From Flavobacteriaceae bacterium (GTDB taxonomy: Bacteria; Bacteroidota; Bacteroidia; Flavobacteriales; Flavobacteriaceae), in contig NZAX01000094.1 in NCBI GenBank assembly GCA_002687665.1, forward strand, positions 1-8,201: a stretch of 8,201 nt of DNA. The letters run 5' to 3'. How positions within the stretch are numbered: the first letter of the stretch is position 1; every line of letters starts with the position of its first letter. Below the pieces are notes generated by a model. The model was not told the origin of the DNA and searched no databases. It was given only the letters and a program-made list of their open reading frames with translations. Positions 1-6,831 of the stretch are shown here, piece after piece. The translations under genes were made by a program, and so were the position numbers.

Positions 1-713
1 GTTGTATCCCTAACGACTCTTGGTCCAGCAAAAGCAATTAAAGCTCCTGGTTCGCCTATAATAATGTCACCTAACATGGCAAAAGAGGCGGTTGTCCCCC
101 CTGTGGTAGGATCCGTACATATAGAAATGTAGGGTAATTTTGCTTCTGCCAGTAAGCTCAATTTTGCAGAGGTTTTTGCCATTTGCATAAGTGAATTAGC
201 AGACTCCATCATTCTGGCTCCACCCGATTTTGAAATAATAATCAAAGGTAAATGGTGTTTTATTGCATAATCACAGGCTCTGGCAATTTTTTCACCCACT
301 ACAGAGCCCATAGACCCACCAATGAATGCAAAATCCATACATGCAATGACCAAATCTTTTCCTTTGGATTTTCCTACTGCAGTACGAATGGCATCATTTA
401 GGCCGGTTTTCTTTTGCGCTTCTTTTAGACGGTCCACATATTTTTTAGAATCTCGGAAATTGAGAAAGTCTTTTGATTTTATTTTTTTATCCAATTCTTT
501 GAAGTGGTTGTCATCAAATAAAATTTCAAAATACTCTTTGCTTCCAATGTGAACATGATAATCATCCTCCGGAGAAACATAAAAGTTGGAGGCCAATTCC
601 TGAGTTTCAATTATTTTTCCAGTTGGGGTTTTGTACCAAAGCCCCTTAGGGATGTCTTTTTTCTCTTCAGTTTTGGTTTGTATTCCCTTTTCGCTTCTTT
701 TGAACCAGCTCAT
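1..713 (-). CDS. accD: Acetyl-CoA carboxylase carboxyltransferase subunit beta, C-terminus missing at window edge
   Basis: The reading frame starts at ATG 713 ([10 protein letters not shown]...) and runs off the left edge after 237 codons; the family is usually about 280-300 residues, so roughly the last 45-60 are missing. AccD with AccA forms the carboxyltransferase that moves the carboxyl group from biotin-BCCP to acetyl-CoA, making malonyl-CoA for fatty-acid synthesis in the cytoplasm. Recognisable blocks are [13 protein letters not shown] (about 58-70), [17 protein letters not shown] (130-146), [11 protein letters not shown] (161-171, with the GGAR turn typical of the crotonase-like fold) and [18 protein letters not shown] (199-216). 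The N-terminal zinc ribbon is altered: the positions that are Cys in E. coli AccD are T29, G32, S47 and D50 here, with spacing kept; the only cysteines in the fragment are C125, C147 and C199. I recall the same cysteine-free N-terminus in flavobacterial AccD, so this looks like a lineage trait, not damage. It lies 31 bases after fbaA with no promoter motif between, which suggests co-transcription. Confidence 0.96.
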   Translation of the reverse strand, partial: MSWFKRSEKGIQTKTEEKKDIPKGLWYKTPTGKIIETQELASNFYVSPEDDYHVHIGSKEYFEILFDDNHFKELDKKIKSKDFLNFRDSKKYVDRLKEAQKKTGLNDAIRTAVGKSKGKDLVIACMDFAFIGGSMGSVVGEKIARACDYAIKHHLPLIIISKSGGARMMESANSLMQMAKTSAKLSLLAEAKLPYISICTDPTTGGTTASFAMLGDIIIGEPGALIAFAGPRVVRDT

Positions 714-744
714 GTGTGGATAATTTAGATCATAAAAAATTTAA

Positions 745-1815
745 TTAGTCAAGCGTGTTGATATTATTTAAGTCTTCAAAAGCCTTAATCAATCGAGCTC
801 TGAAAGTTTCTTCACCTTCTCTTAACCATTTTCTCGGATCATAATATTTTTTATTAGGAATTTCTGCACCACTAGGATTTCCTATCTGTGTTCGAAGGTA
901 ATCAATATTATCGACCATATAATCTCGAATGCCCTCAGTAAAGGCAAATTGTAGGTCAGTGTCTATATTCATTTTTATTACCCCATATTCAATTGCCTCT
1001 GTAATTTCTTCATTAGAAGAACCTGATCCGCCGTGGAAAACAAAATCTACACTGTTGTCTGCTAATCCAAATTTTTTAGAGATAAATTCTTGAGAATTTT
1101 TTAAAATTTTGGGAGTCAATTTAACATTACCAGGTTTATATACACCGTGTACATTACCAAAAGCAGCTGCTATTGTAAATCTAGGACTTATTTTACTCAA
1201 CTCCTCGAAGGCATACGCAACTTCTTCAGGTTGTGTATATAATTTTGAGACATCAATATCAGTATTGTCAACACCGTCTTCTTCTCCTCCTGTTACACCC
1301 AGTTCGATTTCTAGAGTCATCCCCATTTTTTCCATACGGATCAGGTAATTTTTACAGACTTCAATATTTTCTTCAAGAGGTTCTTCAGATAGGTCCAACA
1401 TGTGAGAACTATACAGGGGTTTACCCGTTTGCCTATAAAAAATTTCTCCAGCATTGAGTAACCCATCTATCCATGGTAATAAATTTTTTGCACAATGGTC
1501 AGTATGTAATATTACGGTTGCACCATAAAGCTTGGCTAACTCATGGACGTGTTTTGCTCCTGATATTCCTCCTGCGATAGCAGCTATTTGATTGTCATTT
1601 GAAAGCCCTTTTCCAGCCATGAATTGAGAGCCTCCATTTGAGAATTGGATTATAACAGGGCTGTTTAATTCAGCAGCAGTTTCTATGACTGCATTTACTG
1701 AATTGCTTCCTACTACATTAACTGCTGGAAGGGCAAAAGATTTTTGTTTTGCAAATTTAAATAGATCTTGTACTTGACTTCCTGTAAGTACCCCTTTTGG
1801 AAAGCTTTGGTTCAT
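745..1815 (-). CDS. fbaA: Class II fructose-bisphosphate aldolase
   Basis: This is a full-length zinc-dependent aldolase of the long E. coli FbaA type (356 residues against 359), which reversibly splits fructose 1,6-bisphosphate into glyceraldehyde 3-phosphate and dihydroxyacetone phosphate in glycolysis and gluconeogenesis. The active site is intact: ILHTDHCAK (102-110) carries the presumed catalytic D106 and zinc ligand H107; EIELGVTGGEEDGVDN (169-184) has E171 and the acidic loop; FGNVHGVYKPGN (219-230) has zinc ligand H223; FVFHGGSGS (258-266) has zinc ligand H261; and KMNIDTD (281-287) binds phosphate in the family. Start choice: an in-frame TTG at 1818 directly precedes ATG 1815, and ATG is preferred because it gives the family N-terminus (MNQSF...). 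The gene is 42 bases after tamL and 31 bases before accD, in the same direction. A TAnnTTTG element at 1836-1843 could give it its own promoter. Confidence 0.97.
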   Translation of the reverse strand: MNQSFPKGVLTGSQVQDLFKFAKQKSFALPAVNVVGSNSVNAVIETAAELNSPVIIQFSNGGSQFMAGKGLSNDNQIAAIAGGISGAKHVHELAKLYGATVILHTDHCAKNLLPWIDGLLNAGEIFYRQTGKPLYSSHMLDLSEEPLEENIEVCKNYLIRMEKMGMTLEIELGVTGGEEDGVDNTDIDVSKLYTQPEEVAYAFEELSKISPRFTIAAAFGNVHGVYKPGNVKLTPKILKNSQEFISKKFGLADNSVDFVFHGGSGSSNEEITEAIEYGVIKMNIDTDLQFAFTEGIRDYMVDNIDYLRTQIGNPSGAEIPNKKYYDPRKWLREGEETFRARLIKAFEDLNNINTLD

Positions 1816-1835
1816 CAATAATTAGTTTAAGTTGA

Positions 1836-1843
1836 CAAAAGTA
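1836..1843 (-). promoter_or_regulatory. Candidate Bacteroidota -7 promoter element for fbaA
   Basis: The minus strand reads TACTTTTG, an exact match to the Bacteroidota sigma-ABfr -7 consensus TAnnTTTG. It lies in the 42-base gap after tamL, 20 bases before the fbaA ATG. Transcription would begin near 1830, giving a leader of about 15 bases. I see no TTG at the expected -33 distance, so the element is supported by motif and position only. Confidence 0.5.
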
Positions 1844-1857
1844 TCAAACTTTTTAGT

Positions 1858-4428
1858 TTAAAATGGATAATTTATACCAATATTGAAAACAGCATTACTA
1901 ATGGCATAATCTGCTTCCCATCTCGATGATTTAGGGAGTGAGGGGTTGTAAGTTTTAAACCCAGTATCTAATCGAAAAACAAAGAAATCAAAATCATAAC
2001 GCAAGCCAAAACCGGTGCCAATGGCAATCTCACTTAAATCCTCAAAACCATTAAAACGATATTGCGGATCAGTTACGTTGTCTAAAACATTCCAGATGTT
2101 TCCAGCATCAATAAAAAAAGCTCCGTTCATTTTAGCAATTAGGGGGAATCGATACTCCAAATTAAATGTAAGTTTCAAATTAGCTTCATTAAATTCATTG
2201 AGGTTGCTACTGCTTCCAGGTCCTAATTTGTAGGCTCTCCAACCCCTGATATCGTTGGATCCACCTGAAAAATAGGATCTGGTAAAAGGGATGCTATTGG
2301 CGTTGCCAAATGGGATTGCAACTCCACCAAAAGCCCTAAATGCCAAAACTGTTCGGCGCGATAATTTCCAGTGTTTAATGTAATTCAATTCTGTTTTGAA
2401 ATATTGTGAGGGGGTTACACCTGCAATTTCAAATTGACCATTATCATTTTTTGGGGTATTTGTAGATTTTATGATTTCGTTGAGGAGCGTTCCTACTAAA
2501 TTGAGTTTCCATTGTAATTGAAAAAATGATTCATCTAATATGTTTTGTTGACTATTATAATTGTAAATGAAAGAGGAACCAAAAATCAAGTTATTTGTAG
2601 TTAATCGAGTTTGTCTCTCTCTGATGAGATTGACTTCCTGATATTCGGAGTTTTTTTCTGTCAAAAGTGTTTGATTGTTACGTACCTCTGAAATAAAGTT
2701 GTTGGCCCCATTGGGAATTTTTAAATTGCCATCGGGATTAATATTTTCAAGATTGGTGTTGAATGATTTGGCAATATTGTTGAGCTTATCGTAAGAATTT
2801 TTATATACGTTAAAATAATTATTTACATTTTCATTATTAATGAATTCTAAATCTATTAACCTTAGATTTAGTTTTGCCCGTGAATTGGGCTGCCAATTTA
2901 ATTGATAACCGGCCCCAAAATACTGTTTGTCCAATCCTATGTTTTGTTGAAGGGTTCCACTAAATGTGATATCTGTGGAAGGGTTTTTGGTTTTTGGAAT
3001 TATACCATCTACATTAATAGGAAACAAAACTCTTGGAAACTTAAACTTTATGTCTGCACCCAATTCATAAAGGTTGAACAATTGTTGATCTATAGTTGAG
3101 ATGTCACTGGAGGAACCAAAAGTATTTTTCACCCCAATTTCTAAAATTTCAGCACCTCTAAAAATATTTCTTATACCAAAGGAACTTCCAATTGAAAATC
3201 CGAAGTCTTGGATATTGGAATGAGACAGATCAAGGTCAAAGCCCATCGAAAAACGTTCTTTTGGATTTAAAAAAATATTGGCTACCAAATCAGGTTTATA
3301 GCTATCAATAGTGCTATAGGTGATACTTGGGTATTTAAAATTTCGAAGGTTGGAGATGTAACGATAGGTTTGAGATCTTTCTAAATCACTGTAAGCTTCC
3401 CCTTTTTTTATAAAGATGACTTCCTCTAATGCTTTTGGCTTGTATTTTAATTTCCCTTTAAAAAATAGGTTAAAATCATTGTAATTGATGCTGTCCATAA
3501 AGCTAGATAGTTGACCTAGCTGACCAGGAGTGTCAATGTAAATATTGATTTTAGATACTGGGTGGATTCGATATGGAAAATTTATTAAGGTATCATTTTC
3601 TCTTTTTTGGAGATCATTAATTTCTATTACTACTGGGATTTTGGTATCGGCACCGCTACTGTCAATTGCTGCTGTAAACTGTATACTATTTTGTTGAAAA
3701 TTGTAAACTCCCTTATTCCTGAATAAATTTATTAATCTTGAACGTTCAGCTTCAAATCGATCGATCTCAAATGGATATCCCTTTTGAATCAGGCTTTCTG
3801 TAAGAGAGGATTCATAAAGCGAATCCAACGCGCTAGAATTTATTTTTTTAGTTATGGAGTCAATAGTATATTGTTTCCCGGTCTCAATAAAGTATTTAAC
3901 TTCGGCCTTACGATCAATACCCAATGAGTTTTTTGAAAAGACTTTTGTGTCAAAATAACCCTTGTTTATATAAAACTGTTTTAGACGATTGACATTTTTT
4001 AGTATAGAGGTACTGTCTAAAAAAACAGGTGCCTCTCCACTATTTTTAAGCCAATTGTTTAGTTTGGATTTGTATCTACCCAATTCCCTTACTTGTTTGG
4101 AGGATAACCAATTATTCAAAAGTTTTTTTCTGTTTTCTTTCCTGCCTAGCCACTCGTTGAATAAAGAATCAGAATTGGAACCTGCAAGGGAGTGTATATT
4201 TCTTTTTATGGGGATTCCCAGAAATTTTTTGTTGGGTTTATCTACCAATAAGAATTTAATGGGGTCGTTGGGTAGTTCTTGATTGTTTTTAAAGATGGTA
4301 TTCTTTTCCAATAAATAACCATCTCCAGCTATTTTTTTAGCGCCAGCGCATCCACTAATTATTATCAACATGATAAAGATTATCGCTAACTTTGACGGCA
4401 TGATGTTTACCATGGGAAAAATATTCAT
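1858..4428 (-). CDS. tamL: TamL: lipoprotein-type TamA/BamA-family outer-membrane protein
   Basis: This is an Omp85-superfamily protein of up to 856 residues. The N-terminus has a signal peptide with a clear lipobox (IISGC, Cys27), so the mature protein should carry a lipid anchor; this combination with an Omp85 barrel defines TamL, the Bacteroidota counterpart of TamA, which with TamB serves outer-membrane biogenesis. Residues about 40-388 form the periplasmic POTRA-like part, including the segment around RLKQFYINKGYFD (148-160). The barrel runs from about 390 to the C-terminal Phe856, with the family motif GGSNDIRGW (722-730, the conserved RG at 728-729), the strand FFIDAGNIW (770-778) and a final strand ending INYPF, a typical assembly signal. 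A polar stretch of about 80 residues (530-611) probably forms a large loop. ATG 4428 is the longest start; ATG 4401 (M10) would give a more usual lipoprotein signal peptide with Cys at 18 and may be the true start. It diverges from the RNA methyltransferase gene and is followed by fbaA. No tamB is in the window. Confidence 0.92.
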   Translation of the reverse strand: MNIFPMVNIMPSKLAIIFIMLIIISGCAGAKKIAGDGYLLEKNTIFKNNQELPNDPIKFLLVDKPNKKFLGIPIKRNIHSLAGSNSDSLFNEWLGRKENRKKLLNNWLSSKQVRELGRYKSKLNNWLKNSGEAPVFLDSTSILKNVNRLKQFYINKGYFDTKVFSKNSLGIDRKAEVKYFIETGKQYTIDSITKKINSSALDSLYESSLTESLIQKGYPFEIDRFEAERSRLINLFRNKGVYNFQQNSIQFTAAIDSSGADTKIPVVIEINDLQKRENDTLINFPYRIHPVSKINIYIDTPGQLGQLSSFMDSINYNDFNLFFKGKLKYKPKALEEVIFIKKGEAYSDLERSQTYRYISNLRNFKYPSITYSTIDSYKPDLVANIFLNPKERFSMGFDLDLSHSNIQDFGFSIGSSFGIRNIFRGAEILEIGVKNTFGSSSDISTIDQQLFNLYELGADIKFKFPRVLFPINVDGIIPKTKNPSTDITFSGTLQQNIGLDKQYFGAGYQLNWQPNSRAKLNLRLIDLEFINNENVNNYFNVYKNSYDKLNNIAKSFNTNLENINPDGNLKIPNGANNFISEVRNNQTLLTEKNSEYQEVNLIRERQTRLTTNNLIFGSSFIYNYNSQQNILDESFFQLQWKLNLVGTLLNEIIKSTNTPKNDNGQFEIAGVTPSQYFKTELNYIKHWKLSRRTVLAFRAFGGVAIPFGNANSIPFTRSYFSGGSNDIRGWRAYKLGPGSSSNLNEFNEANLKLTFNLEYRFPLIAKMNGAFFIDAGNIWNVLDNVTDPQYRFNGFEDLSEIAIGTGFGLRYDFDFFVFRLDTGFKTYNPSLPKSSRWEADYAISNAVFNIGINYPF
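4387..4394 (+). promoter_or_regulatory. Candidate -7 promoter element for the SpoU-family methyltransferase gene
   Basis: TAACTTTG on the plus strand matches TAnnTTTG exactly. It lies 52 bases before ATG 4447, inside the coding region for the tamL signal peptide on the other strand. A start near 4400 would give a leader of about 45 bases. No TTG is visible at the -33 distance, and a chance match is possible, so confidence is low. Confidence 0.33.
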
Positions 4429-4446
4429 TAAAATTACGTTTTTTGG

Positions 4447-5166
4447 ATGTTAAGCAAAAATCAACTAAGAAATATCAGTAAATTATCAACTAAAAAAAAC
4501 CGACAAGAAAGTGGTTTGTTCCTGGCTGAGGGTGAAAAGTTGGTATATGAACTATTGGATTCGGGTTGGAAGGCCAATAAAATTTACACTACTGTGCCAA
4601 TCAAAAAAATAAATCATATTAGAATTGATTCTAATCAAATGAAAAAAATATCTCATCTAGCTTCAGCCAGTAAGATTTTAGGTGTATTCCATCTTCCTAA
4701 ATACGATTCCAACCATCTGGATCATCAGGGATTTTCTCTTGTTTTAGATAATGTTGCTGACCCTGGTAATATGGGTACCATTATAAGGTTGTGTGATTGG
4801 TTTGGAATCAAAAATCTTTTTTGTAGTTTCAATTCTGTAGATTGTTTTAATCCTAAAGTTGTCCAATCCACTATGGGTTCAATTGCTAGGGTTCGTTGTC
4901 ACTACGTTGATATTTTGACATTGATCGAAAATTGCGAAACCCCAGTTTATGCTGCTACACTAGATGGCAATTCTTATTACAAAGAATCTTTTCCAAGCCA
5001 TGGACTTTTGGTAATGGGAAGTGAGTCTCATGGCATAAGTGATGCATTATTGGAAAAGATTGATAATCGAATTACTATTCCTTCTCACAACAGTGGTACT
5101 GCGGCCGAAAGTCTGAATGTTGCCATAGCATCAGCTATTTTGTTGGGTGAAATTTTTCGCCCCTGA
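4447..5166 (+). CDS. SpoU/TrmH-family RNA 2'-O-methyltransferase
   Basis: This 239-residue protein has the layout of SPOUT enzymes that transfer a methyl group from S-adenosylmethionine to a ribose 2'-OH of rRNA or tRNA. The N-terminal part (1 to about 85) resembles the SpoU substrate-binding domain, with the family-like FLAEGEKLVYE at 25-35. The catalytic knotted domain shows all three motifs: motif 1 DNVADPGNMGTIIRLCDWFG (101-120) with N108 and R114; motif 2 LVMGSESHGIS (188-198) with E193; and motif 3 IPSHNSGTAAESLNVAIASA (211-230) with N224. All expected catalytic and SAM-binding residues are present. The target nucleotide cannot be told from sequence; it is nearer to the RlmB/TsnR-like group than to tRNA-specific TrmL, and I give no symbol. 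It is divergent from tamL (18-base gap to the longest tamL start) and converges on porT with 9 bases between stop codons. Confidence 0.93.
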   Translation: MLSKNQLRNISKLSTKKNRQESGLFLAEGEKLVYELLDSGWKANKIYTTVPIKKINHIRIDSNQMKKISHLASASKILGVFHLPKYDSNHLDHQGFSLVLDNVADPGNMGTIIRLCDWFGIKNLFCSFNSVDCFNPKVVQSTMGSIARVRCHYVDILTLIENCETPVYAATLDGNSYYKESFPSHGLLVMGSESHGISDALLEKIDNRITIPSHNSGTAAESLNVAIASAILLGEIFRP

Positions 5167-5175
5167 AAGATAGGA

Positions 5176-5928
5176 TTATTCGAAAGTAAGGTTGATTGCA
5201 AATCCTCGACTAACCATTTTTGTTATACCACCAGTCCACGGACTGCTCAAGGGATCAATTACACTGTCTGGAATTAATTCATTTTGCATGGAAAATATCC
5301 CCCTGATTGAAGGAGAAAATTTAAAGTAGAATAAGTAAAAATCTAAACCCAATCCAATTTCATAATTCATGTTTTGAGGTTCTGTTCTAAAAACGTTACT
5401 AAAATTATCATCAATATTTTTATGATTACTCGACAAATTGAAATCTTTTGAGATACCAGCCAATACAAATGGTCTGAAATTATTAATTCGTGCAGCGCTT
5501 AATTTAACTATTAAGGGAATATGAATATAGGTCGATTTAACTTCTCTTAATCGGTCGGACTCATCAGTAAAAGAAGAATGCTCTGGAAATATTAAATCCC
5601 TTTTGGAATAATACAAGCCAGGCTCGATTCGGATGTTGATATATTTGTTGATTCTCAAATCACCAATCAATCCAACATTAAATCCCATTGAGGGATTTAG
5701 CTCAATATCCTTAAATTTTTCAGTGTAATACTCCTTGTGATATGAAAACTTGAAGTCATAGGAGTTCAAACCAACAAAATATCCATAGTGCAGAAACCGA
5801 TCATCGAAAGTTGGAAGATTGATTATTGTTTCCCTTACAGTGGGATATTGAGCATGGGCTCTAATACTAATGAACTGGATTAGGACTACAATTAGGATAA
5901 TTATTTTATGATGTCGGTTTTTGTGCAC
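5176..5928 (-). CDS. porT: PorT family outer-membrane protein of the type IX secretion system
   Basis: This 250-residue protein matches PorT (SprT in gliding flavobacteria), an outer-membrane-associated protein needed for type IX secretion of cargo with C-terminal sorting domains, and in many flavobacteria for gliding. It starts with a signal peptide: basic HKNRHHK, a hydrophobic core (about 9-22) and a likely signal peptidase I site after AHA (24-26). The family segment NLPTFDDRFLHYGYFVGLN follows at 37-55, and TYIHIPLIVKLSAARINNF at 133-151 is the second conserved block. Alternating strands ending FAINLTFE at the C-terminus suggest a small beta-barrel. The start is GTG at 5928; the frame has no ATG, GTG or TTG between it and the end of the signal peptide, and starting there gives a complete one. 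The first 23 bases overlap the end of menG, so translation is probably coupled. No other type IX gene is in the window, which fits the scattered loci of this system. Confidence 0.9.
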   Translation of the reverse strand: MHKNRHHKIIILIVVLIQFISIRAHAQYPTVRETIINLPTFDDRFLHYGYFVGLNSYDFKFSYHKEYYTEKFKDIELNPSMGFNVGLIGDLRINKYINIRIEPGLYYSKRDLIFPEHSSFTDESDRLREVKSTYIHIPLIVKLSAARINNFRPFVLAGISKDFNLSSNHKNIDDNFSNVFRTEPQNMNYEIGLGLDFYLFYFKFSPSIRGIFSMQNELIPDSVIDPLSSPWTGGITKMVSRGFAINLTFE

Positions 5929-6646
5929 GATAAATAGAAGCTACTCCAAAGGTTTGTGGAATATCCTCTACCCCTATAAACCCGTTTTTTTCTAAAATAT
6001 TGTTGAAAGCCTTTCCGAAGGGAAACCTATTTGCAGAGTCAGACAAATATTGGTAAGCAGATTTATCTTTAGAAAAAATCCAACTCATAAACGGCATTAT
6101 AAAATGGGTGTATAATTGGTAAAACTGGCGCATGGGAATTTTTTGGGGGACTGCAGTTTCTAAAATAATTAAATCCCCTCCTGGGCGCAATACCCTTCGG
6201 ATTTCGGATAGTCCTTTCTCGAGATTTTCGAAATTTCTGACTCCAAAAGCAACAGTAACAGCATCAAAATAATTAGAAGGATAGCCTATTTCTTCAGAAT
6301 CTCCAATTTCAAGTTTAATTTTTTTATTACGCTTCTGCTTTTTCACCTTTTTTTTACCAATATCAAGCATTCCAATAGAAATATCTATACCAATGATTTC
6401 AGTTGCATTTGTTTCAGTAAGCGCAATGGCCAAATCACCTGTTCCAGTGGCTACATCCAAAATTTTTTTAGGTTTTTTAGGTAAAAGCATAGCCACAACA
6501 TTTTTTCTCCATTTAATGTCTACACCACCTGAAATAATTCGGTTCATCAGATCGTATTCGGGAGAAATTCCGTCAAACATTTGACGAATTTGTGTTTTTT
6601 TTGAATTTTTTTTGCCTGGGTAAGGAATCACCTGCTTTTTGCTCAT
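5906..6646 (-). CDS. menG: Demethylmenaquinone methyltransferase (UbiE/MenG family)
   Basis: This is a class I SAM-dependent C-methyltransferase of 246 residues, close to the usual 230-250. It performs the last step of menaquinone synthesis, methylating demethylmenaquinone; in a Bacteroidota that makes only menaquinone, the ubiquinone role of UbiE is not expected. Visible motifs are MFDGISPEYDLMNRIISGG (23-41, UbiE signature region), the SAM-binding LDVATGTGDLA (63-73), GIDIS with acidic D88, FGVRNFEN (134-141, second UbiE signature) and RRVLRPGG (150-157). A lysine-rich stretch lies at 98-112. Start choice: an in-frame TTG at 6652 gives two extra residues, but ATG 6646 is the more likely start. 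A -7-like element at 6650-6657 lies immediately upstream, leaving almost no leader. It is the first gene of a two-gene operon with porT, whose start overlaps its last codons, and it is divergent from trkA. Confidence 0.95.
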   Translation of the reverse strand: MSKKQVIPYPGKKNSKKTQIRQMFDGISPEYDLMNRIISGGVDIKWRKNVVAMLLPKKPKKILDVATGTGDLAIALTETNATEIIGIDISIGMLDIGKKKVKKQKRNKKIKLEIGDSEEIGYPSNYFDAVTVAFGVRNFENLEKGLSEIRRVLRPGGDLIILETAVPQKIPMRQFYQLYTHFIMPFMSWIFSKDKSAYQYLSDSANRFPFGKAFNNILEKNGFIGVEDIPQTFGVASIYRAQKPTS

Positions 6647-6649
6647 GTG

Positions 6650-6657
6650 CAAAGATA
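6650..6657 (-). promoter_or_regulatory. Candidate -7 promoter element for menG-porT
   Basis: The minus strand reads TATCTTTG, an exact TAnnTTTG match, followed by CAC and then the menG ATG at 6646. Transcription from it would begin at or within a few bases of the start codon, implying a leaderless or nearly leaderless mRNA. No TTG lies at the -33 distance; a small inverted repeat (6662-6676) occupies the spacer instead. Confidence 0.45.
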
Positions 6658-6661
6658 TAAT

Positions 6662-6676
6662 AAATGGAACCCATTT
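6662..6676. repeat. Short perfect inverted repeat upstream of menG
   Basis: AAATGG (6662-6667), a 3-base spacer, then CCATTT (6671-6676): two perfect 6-base arms. It sits just upstream of the menG -7 candidate, where a regulator could bind over the promoter. The arms are short and AT-rich, so chance occurrence is possible. Confidence 0.35.
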
Positions 6677-6733
6677 GATTCATCTGATTAATTGGAGACA
6701 GTCAACTTTATTAAATCATTCCCTAATGTATTT

Positions 6734-6758
6734 ATGAAGTCTGTTTAAATCACTTCAT
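6734..6758. repeat. Inverted repeat in the menG-trkA divergent region
   Basis: ATGAAGT (6734-6740) and ACTTCAT (6752-6758) are perfect 7-base arms around an 11-base spacer. The centre is near the middle of the divergent intergenic region, about 56 bases before the trkA -7 candidate and 89 bases from that of menG. It could be an operator half-site pair for a dimeric regulator or a weak stem-loop; no T-tract follows that would suggest a terminator. Confidence 0.35.
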
Positions 6759-6801
6759 TTGAGTTTTGTAAATTAGAAAAAAAAGACCCCAATGGTTTTA
6801 T

Positions 6802-6809
6802 TATATTTG
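6802..6809 (+). promoter_or_regulatory. Candidate -7 promoter element for trkA
   Basis: TATATTTG followed by C matches TAnnTTTG exactly and lies 22 bases before ATG 6832, the usual position for a Bacteroidota vegetative promoter. The nearest upstream TTTG (6765-6768) is 33 bases away, too far for a standard -33 box. Confidence 0.55.
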
Positions 6810-6831
6810 CACTAAGTTTTCGAATTATTTT

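Noticed and set aside
322..552. Plus-strand open frame of 76 codons
   Set aside because: It is antisense to the clear accD coding region, and its product shows no family features.
529..611. Possible unusual insertion in the TamL barrel (residue numbers 529-611, not bases)
   Set aside because: I recall similar long polar loops at this place in flavobacterial homologues, so it is probably normal for the family.
1109..1457. Two overlapping plus-strand open frames (1109-1348 and 1233-1457)
   Set aside because: Both are antisense to fbaA, whose catalytic motifs are intact throughout this stretch; low-complexity Ser/Pro/Thr content is typical of a shadow frame.
2015..3099. Other plus-strand frames at 2015-2233 and 2902-3099
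   Set aside because: They lie opposite the tamL barrel codons and have no promoter, ribosome site or similarity that I recognise.
3989..4282. Plus-strand open frame of 97 codons inside the tamL region
   Set aside because: It is antisense to the periplasmic part of tamL and has no recognisable domain; long shadow frames are expected opposite a gene of 2.5 kb.
6587..6612. Long T runs on the plus strand as a possible terminator or slippage site
   Set aside because: They are the lysine codons (AAA) near the start of menG; the frame reads through correctly and no stem precedes them.
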